Origin: Spinacia oleracea
Lineage: Eukaryota > Streptophyta > Magnoliopsida > Caryophyllales > Amaranthaceae
Direction: 5' to 3'
DNA: 64,000 bases
NCBI RefSeq assembly: GCF_020520425.1
Contig: NC_079488.1
Location: 37,749,247-37,813,246 of the forward strand
Positions 57,790 through 64,000 of the stretch are shown here, one piece after another. Within the stretch, counting starts at the first letter, position 1. Each line of letters begins with the position of its first letter. The notes under the pieces are model-generated. The model saw only the letters and a program-made list of their open reading frames with translations, was not told the origin of the DNA and did not search any database. Made by a program: the position numbers and the translations under genes.

Positions 57790-58634
57790 AGTTACTAGTT
57801 TTGCCTTGTCTTAACAATATGCAAAAACTTAGCCACTTAGGCAAAACATGTTAGAATTTACAAATTCCTTCTGCACTTTCATCAGCAATGATCTAGAGGA
57901 AATAAATATAGAACATGTATCACTGTATGGTTAGATCGTGTATAGAATATGATGGTACAATTTGATTCTGCAAGTTAATTAAGATCATCTCAGAGCAAAG
58001 AAATTAGTCAACAAGCCAAGTCAACCACCTAGTCAACATCCAACAATGTTATGTGGCCTACCAGAAATACTTGTAAAGTCTAGAACGAGCTTGAAATAAG
58101 AGTTTTCAGTGAATCTGGTTTTGGAATTTTGATACTTTGGCCCTTCGTTTTTTGTTTCTTGATTTCCATTTTTTGAAAAACCAAAAAACAAAATATGAAA
58201 ATCACAAAAAGTCAATTTTCGAAATCAACATGATTATTATAAGTTATAACTATTTTTCAGTTCATGATCAAATCATATCATATGGCTTTCAAAACAAAAA
58301 AAAAACTGAAAACTAACCGTGATTTGGTTGGCAATAATTTATAACACAAACGTTGTTTTTATTTTTTATTTGTATGGTTGACCTCAAATCATCATAGATA
58401 TCGGTATCAAAACAGTATCACGTAAAATCTTGTAAGATACAAATTGCATTTTAAGAGATAGTCACGTTACAACATGACTATGAAGGCCGGCTAGATGAGG
58501 TAATTAAGTAACTAATTGATTCGTATTATAGACTATTAATACATTGTCATTAGTTGCTTGAATGTTAAAATGTGACATTTCATTTGCATTTAATCGATCT
58601 AATATATGCTCCATCAATTTTTTGTTTTTGTAAG
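57790..58634. other. CACTA interior without recognisable coding sequence
   Basis: AT-rich, with words such as AAACCAAAAAACAAAATATG. No fragment identified. Confidence 0.5.
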
Positions 58635-58736
58635 GTCTATACTCCGAGGACTGCGCCTTATGCTAGTGAGGAAATTGATGTGGTTCGTGAGCAATGGGCG
58701 AAGTTTTTTACCACCAAGTATTTATTATTGACCTGA
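58635..58736 (+). pseudogene. Terminal exon of a CACTA-borne gene
   Basis: After TGTAAG, 33 codons plus stop (VYTPRTAPYASEEIDVVREQWAKFF). It parallels the exon at 37251-37355 in the other CACTA fragment, so it is likely part of the element family's own gene rather than a captured fragment. Confidence 0.55.
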
Positions 58737-58994
58737 TGGCGCTTGATCGTGTTGGTTTAGATGTTATAGAACAATCTTTTATGTTAAAATGTATGCGTAC
58801 GTTGAAATTGGAACGTAAATGTATTTAAATGTATCGGTATGTGCACTTTTGGTTTTGGGATATATACAAAACTCCAGTTGTTGTTTTTATATTTGTTATA
58901 CAGGTTGCGTTATTCTATTATTGTTTTGACAGGTTTCTATATTTGGTGCAAGGCACTCTAGGTATCCCTAAACAAAATTAGAATTTTCCCGCCA

Positions 58995-59385
58995 AAAGTG
59001 CTTTTTTGCAGCGTACATATATGTTGTACGCTGCAACAAGGGAAAAAAAATTCGCAAAAATTCAGACTTGTTGCAGCGTACAAATAAATGTACGCTGCAA
59101 AAAATTGAGTAATTCAGACTTGTTGCAGCGTACAAATAAATGTACGCTGCAAAAAGTTGGGTCTGTTGCAGCGGGCTTTTATATGTACGCTGCAACAAGT
59201 CCAAAATTTTGCCAATTTTTTGGCACTTGTTGCAGCGTACATCTAAAAGCCCGCTGCAACAAATCACTTTTTGCAGCGAACATGTACGCTGCAACAAGTT
59301 CAGACTTGTTGCAGGCCCCCCAGTTGCAGCATACGATGTACGCTGCAACAGGGGTCTAAAAGCCCGCTGCAATAAGGGTTTTTTC
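58995..59385. repeat. CACTA right subterminal repeats, partly palindromic
   Basis: At least ten copies of TTGCAGCGTAC or its complement within 390 bp. Several are paired as TTGCAGCGTAC..GTACGCTGCAA hairpins. These would be transposase-binding sites by analogy with En/Spm. Confidence 0.9.
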
Positions 59386-59432
59386 TACTAGTGGTTTCTG
59401 CATGTTCCAGCAGTGGTGGCCGTGCAGAATGA

Positions 59433-59615
59433 GCCTATGGAGGCAGAGCAAGTGCAGCAGGGTCCCCCACAGCAAGTGGTTGAGCTAGTGCAGAATGAGC
59501 CTATGGAGGCAGAGCAACTGCAGAAGGGACCCCCACAGCAGGCCCCCCCACAGCAAGTGGTTGAGCTAGTGCAACACTTGGAGGCCATGTAGAATGAGCC
59601 TATGGAGGCACTGCC
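59433..59615 (+). repeat. Coding repeats, QNEPMEAEQ unit
   Basis: NEPMEAEQ(V/L)Q(Q/K)GPPQQVVELVQ repeats two to three times in the Ulp1-like gene. In the third unit the CAG codon is TAG (59590-59592). Confidence 0.85.
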
Positions 59616-61825
59616 GCAACACGAGCCACAACAAGAGCCACGTCATGAGCCTGTCCAGCAAGGTCATACCGAGGGAGACCAAGGCGGACCACAAGAAGAA
59701 GGGCCAGTGGTGCCTGTTGTGCAGCAAGAGGCAGACCCCCAGGGCCCAGTAGAAGAGCCACCACAAAATGATTTTGTGGAGCCACAAAATGATGTTTTGG
59801 AGGACCCCGAAAACAAAGATGAAGAAGATGGCGAGGAAGGTGATGAAGAAGATGGCGAGGAAGGTGACGAAGATGAAGAAGATGTTGGTAATACCGCGGA
59901 TCAAGATAAACCTGGTGATGATGATGATGAGAACCAAGGAGCAAATGGTGGTACAACGGGTCCGGTTGCGGGTGAAGTTGAAGGTGCAGATAATGCAGAG
60001 GGTCCGGGTGCTGATGGGACCGAGAATACAAGGGTTGGGGGTGAAGGTTTGGACCATGGTGCTGTTCATGGTTCCAATCCTGAAGATTTTGATGGTGCTG
60101 AACCAGGTGGTGATGGTCAGGTGAGAACAAGAATAAAGGCAGCGAGGCCTAAACCTAGTCCCAAACCCCGCACTGCGACAAAGAGATCCCGTAAGCCTAG
60201 TGAGAAGGCAATAGCAATGAGAACAACTCGTCAACGACTAGGTATTAGAATGACGAAGGCAGACAGTTCTATTTTGAAGTACGTAGAGGCTTACGACACC
60301 AAAAAGAAAGCAGGGTATGTTCGATTCTCTAAAAGATGATAATTACCCCACTGTTTGTTGAAATCTACTAAATCGTTGTTGTTTTGCAGAGGGGCTATGT
60401 TGATTGAATGTGATGGGAACGACGCAAACCAGCAGATGTGTTACTCGGTTGTTCACCCCAGGTCCTATGTGAATTCCCAGTATGTTCGTACAATTGCATA
60501 TCTCTACAACCGGGAGTGGGCTAGTGAATTTCCAAAGAGTTGTCGCAGACTTATGCTTGACTCTATGTTTGCAGTGAGTACTAAAACTAGGTATTTAATA
60601 TACGTTATGTTGATCCAGTTTATTGAATGCTAAATCCTCTGTTGGCAGCATCAAAAGCTAAAGACGAAAGAAACATATGCTAGGTTGTTGAAGAAGTGGT
60701 CGCAACCACTTAGGAAGGTGGTCTCCTCGGATATTTCTGTGGTATTACCATCTTATACTATTCATCCCTCATTATTAGATATTTTGTATGTTCGCAATAG
60801 TTGACTCATGTTGACTTAACACATGATCTCTAACAAAACATCATCATGCATGTGACTATTATCCATATTCATTGGTACCAAACGTTCACATGGCATGTGA
60901 TTGGGACCCATTGTCCTTAGGTTTGATACAAACAGTTGATGGTGTTGTTCCGTATTGGTACCAAAAGTCGTTAGGAATTGGTATATTGAATACCAAACAT
61001 TATATTGTGTACCTGTTTTGTTAGTCCATATCTCATCACCTATGTGTCATTGTTATTACTGAATGAAGACAGGTTTAAGAGATATTAGACTTTGTAAATT
61101 ACAGGTTTTTGTTCCAGTTGTCGAAAACGAACACTGGTCGTGTGTTGATTTTGCACTCAAAGACCAGAAGATATGGTTGATTGACAGCATGTATAAAAAT
61201 CCCGCTGCAGAGCATTCTACGGAATTAAAGAAATTGGTATACGGACTATAGATTTGTAGTCCTTACTAATTTTTGCGGTGGTAAACATTATTGAATAGTG
61301 TTTTTAGCTTCATTTAACCAGTTTTTTAAATTCCAGATACCTGCCGTTGACTACGTCTTACTGGAGACTGACAAGGAGTTTAACGCATCCCAGGCATGGC
61401 AGACTAAGCAAATGGGGAAATGGCCCCTGGATGTTGTTGGTTTTCCTGATTATAATGACAAGTATATGGCCGTTGATATTCCCTAAGTTTATTTTCCCTC
61501 AGTTGTGTACATTTAATATATAATTAACTATGCTATTCCTCCTACACAGTCATGCATGCGGGGTTGTGATGCTTATGGCGATCCGGGAGAATGCTAATGC
61601 TTTCAAAAAGTCAATGCATGTGGTAAGTGTTATGTTAATCAAATTTGTTGATTGGAACATAACGTTATGTTAAAATACACTTAGCATAACACACTGGTTA
61701 TTTACTTTCCATGGTAGGGGGAGATAGGCGCTGCCCGGAAGGCTCTGTTCTTGTCCCATTTGAATTCAGACTACAACTCTTGCCGTCCATTGATACCGGA
61801 GATAATTGCTACCCATTGCCGTTGA

Positions 61826-63528
61826 TTTGTAATAGTCTAGTGTCATGAAATTATGTTTATTTTAGTTCGAGTGTTTAATCATCAACTTTGTTTATCGGTT
61901 GCGTATGAACTATACCGTGCTTTTGTTGTTTGGTGACCAATACTTCCCTTACATTATGCATTTTGGTTAAAGGGGATGGAATATTTTGTAGTTTTGGCAC
62001 CAATATATGTGTGTAAGATTTTAATGACATTGTTCTATATTGCAATGTCGTCAAGTTCTACAAGTTGATCCCTTTAAATGTTGGTTTAGTCAAATTTCTT
62101 ATGATTTGTTACCCCCAACACTCGCTGGTGTTGATCCCTTTTACATTTGTGTTTTTAGTTCGTGTACTACAAGTTGTGTTCATTTCAAACTTCTTATGAT
62201 TTGGTGTGAAAATGTGTTATTAGCCTGGTACCCAATGTCATATAGGTTTGGTACAATATTAACTTTTATAGCTGTGGTACCCAAAGTCATATATGTATAG
62301 TTGGTACCCAATGCGTGCACCTGAAATAAAACGACATAAAAAACACATATAACGCGCGTGTTTAACAAAAGAACATTTATCTTGAACAAAAGAACAATAC
62401 CCTAGAACAAAAGAATATTAAAGGCTCTGGTCTTCTCATCTCTGTTTTTTGCGTTATTTATTCGATTTGCTTTCTTCTTGCGATATATATTTTTCTGCTT
62501 CAACATCAAATTAAATCGATTATCTTCTTCTGCAAATAATGTTTTGATGAATTTGATTTTGTAATAATCGTGTGTTTGATGATTTAGTTTTTGTAATAAT
62601 CGAGTTTTGGTGTTTTTGATGATTTTAATGAATCAAATTATGTAACAACACGTTGATTTCATTGAAATCGCTGATTGATTTTGAAGAATTTGATTATGTA
62701 AATACGATTTTTTTCCATAAAAGGACTGTTTTACCTCTATATGCTCGTATTACAAGAAAAGTTTCTTTATGGTAGAAAAATAGACCATTTTCGTTTCATA
62801 ATTTGTTCTTTCATTATATTGTTTTCTTATTTTTTATTATTTTCAATTTCATTTGTGTTTCATAACTTGTTGTTTTTATGTTATTGTGTTATTTTTCTTT
62901 TTACTTTTTATTTATCCTTTGTTCTTTTGGTTGCGTTCTTTTTATTATTATCAATGTTAGCATATTAAAAATCATGGTTCTGAATCATATATTATTGTTG
63001 AACAAGGTACTTGTCTTGTTCTTTTAGTCTCGATCTCCATTTGTTCTTTTAGTCTTTTGGCATCCTTGATTTGAGTTAATCTTTAGTTATACGTTGGATG
63101 CATTGTTACGTTGGATCCAAAATAACTGTAATTATATGTAGGTTAGTTTAAGTGTATAATAACTGTAATGATATCCAAATAACTGTAAGTTAATCCAAAT
63201 AACTGTATGTATTTACAAAAATATTTAACTGAAATATGTAACTGTAATTTTTTAATTTCCGATTTTTTAATTAGTCGTTCATGTACTAGGGTGATGATTT
63301 GTGTTAAATAAATCAGTGGTTCATTCAATCACCATAATATATTAAAATATTTAAAATTTACGACCAAACACCATAATTCACATCTAAACAACAGATAAAC
63401 TTTAAACATAATCTTAACCTTTAAATCACATAACATAAATCACATAACATAAAAAAACTGATAAACTCCTTAAACAACAGATAACAACGTATTGTTGAAT
63501 AAGTATCTTCCCTCCTTAAACAACATAT
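61826..63528. other. Downstream of the Ulp1-like gene, AT-rich, no gene
   Basis: No coding region supported. Short near-repeats are seen: ACAAGTTG..CTTATGATTTG around 62058-62200, TTTGATGA..TAATAATCG around 62540-62620, and AATCCAAATAACTGTA around 63170-63210. Confidence 0.5.
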
Positions 63529-63988
63529 TCAGGTTCTTCCTTGCGGGGGTGGTGGTGGGGAAGGTGTCTCATCTCCTCTCCTTCGTTTTTTTTCATTCAC
63601 TTGAGGAGGAGTTCTCGGTCTTATGTTCACATCAGCTTCAAGTTCAGCCACAACCTCCTCGATCTCCTCAGCTTCAGGTTCAACATCAGCTTCAAGTACG
63701 TCCTCGATCTCCTCAGCTTCAGGTTCAACATCAGCTTCAAGTACGTCCTCGATCTCCTGAGCGACGTTCACTACAGCAACATCCTTGATCGCCTCTTCGA
63801 CGTTCCACTGCACCAACATCCGGAACAACACCTAGGGGAACATCTGGAATTGGTAAATTGGCATCCAATTCCTGATCACCAGCAACACCTAGGGGAACAT
63901 CTAGAATTGCTAAATCGGCATCCAATTCAGCGTGTAGGTGGAGCAACGGGTCGGGGTGTTCCTCATGAATGCCCTCAGCTTCAAACAC
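63529..63988 (-). pseudogene. 3' end of a minus-strand gene with acidic repeats, partial, frame change
   Basis: Not recognised. From the right edge one frame reads HAELDADLAILDVPLGVAGDQELDANLPIPDVPLGV, an imperfect repeat. Near 63800-63830 the sense changes to a second frame with EIEDVLEADVEPEAE twice in tandem (51-bp DNA units at 63660-63762). This ends in a basic, proline-rich tail (KKRRRGDETPSPPPPP) and a stop at 63529-63531. Either an indel or an unseen intron links the two frames. It continues beyond 64000. Confidence 0.5.
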
Positions 63989-64000
63989 TTGCCAATAATG

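Larger units (their letters stand above)
54560..59393 (+). mobile_element. Pack-CACTA element carrying host gene fragments
   Basis: Ends CACTAGTAGAAAAAACCC and GGGTTTTTTCTACTAGTG, flanked by the 3-bp duplication GTT (54557-54559, 59394-59396). Subterminal repeats TTGCAGCGTAC/GTACGCTGCAA lie at both ends (54590-54780 and 58995-59380). No TNPD-type transposase is present. The interior holds intron-containing fragments of unrelated host genes in one orientation. It splits an exon of the Ulp1-like gene; removing it and one GTT restores the frame. Confidence 0.95.
50340..61825 (+). pseudogene. Ulp1/C48 protease-domain gene, split by a CACTA element
   Basis: A 5' UTR exon ends at 50591 (CAG|GTAAAG). 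Coding exons: 51337-51378, 51532-52299 (very acidic, then basic), 52394-52486, 52579-53262, 53368-53505, 53664-53741, 54162-54559 continued at 59397-60314, 60390-60573, 60649-60741 (end less sure), 61105-61236, 61337-61461, 61550-61622 and 61718-61825. All join in phase. The C-terminal exons have the C48 triad pattern: His in VVENEHWSC (61132), Asp in WLIDSM (61183), Cys in HACGVV (61557). This is the SUMO-protease fold, though plant relatives of this kind are mostly transposon-associated and of unproven activity. Breaks: the CACTA insertion at 54560 and an in-frame TAG at 59590-59592 where the neighbouring repeats read CAG. Whether the gene is a host gene or transposon cargo is open. Confidence 0.8.

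Noticed and set aside
59566-60234. His/Leu- and Cys/Ile-rich minus-strand ORFs
   Set aside because: Antisense shadows of the long acidic exon 59397-60314.
1-64000. tRNA, rRNA or other structural RNA genes
   Set aside because: No cloverleaf or rRNA-like stretch was recognised. The only tRNA-related words are the two retrotransposon primer sites.

Overview
This is a plant nuclear window made mostly of transposable elements nested in one another, with a few host genes on the right. Spliceable introns, a plant cytochrome P450, an EG45-like (plant natriuretic peptide-like) gene and plant-type Ty3, Ty1/copia, MULE, CACTA and Stowaway elements point to a eudicot. The Tat-type LTRs and the dyads of the GCGCCCAG..CTGGGCGC type remind me of Amaranthaceae/Chenopodiaceae such as spinach. 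That species guess is an impression, not a proof.

Left half (1-30261): Ty3/Tat (Ogre/Retand-like) retrotransposons. A plant-mobile-domain (PMD) pseudogene on the minus strand (39-867) and its flank run directly into an LTR (1879-3326). The same LTR family recurs at 28815-30261. Between the two LTRs lies an element with primer-binding site, gag-protease ORF, no reverse transcriptase or integrase, and a two-exon antisense gene (24908-26696) with its own TATA box. Two insertions interrupt it. The first is a 9.5 kb Ty1/copia element (4736-14213, target duplication GATTC) just upstream of the gag start codon. The second is a 6.5 kb insert (16589-23115, target duplication TTAAC) inside gag-protease, probably a solo LTR. 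That LTR is itself split by a minus-strand non-LTR retroelement (about 18528-22580) with an uninterrupted ~1063-codon ORF, a reverse transcriptase, and a C-terminal domain resembling a restriction-like endonuclease. It is flanked on both sides by TTA microsatellites.

Middle (30262-50300): a CACTA end, Stowaway MITEs, an intact single-exon CYP96A-like P450 (34760-36274), a second CACTA end, and a copia remnant. The remnant hosts a PIF/Harbinger-like element packed with GATC-rich repeats (38449-40078). A complete but decayed MULE (40215-45292, 9-bp target duplication) sits inside its LTR and carries a MURA-type transposase and a convergent GRF-zinc-finger/membrane ORF. An EG45-like gene on the minus strand (47590-49073) follows.

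Right (50340-64000): a multi-exon gene on the plus strand with a Ulp1/C48 protease domain (to 61825). Its long acidic exon is split by a 4.8 kb CACTA element (54560-59393, target duplication GTT). That CACTA carries intron-containing pieces of at least three unrelated host genes (SR splicing factor, PQT3/RBBP6-like protein, organellar glutamyl-tRNA synthetase), all in one orientation. The window ends in the 3' end of a minus-strand acidic-repeat gene.

The most unusual items are the endonuclease-type non-LTR element apparently sited in a TTA microsatellite, the polymerase-less Tat element with a spliced antisense PMD-like gene, the multi-gene Pack-CACTA inside a Ulp1 exon, and the MULE whose terminal-repeat motif is reiterated in its transposase intron.
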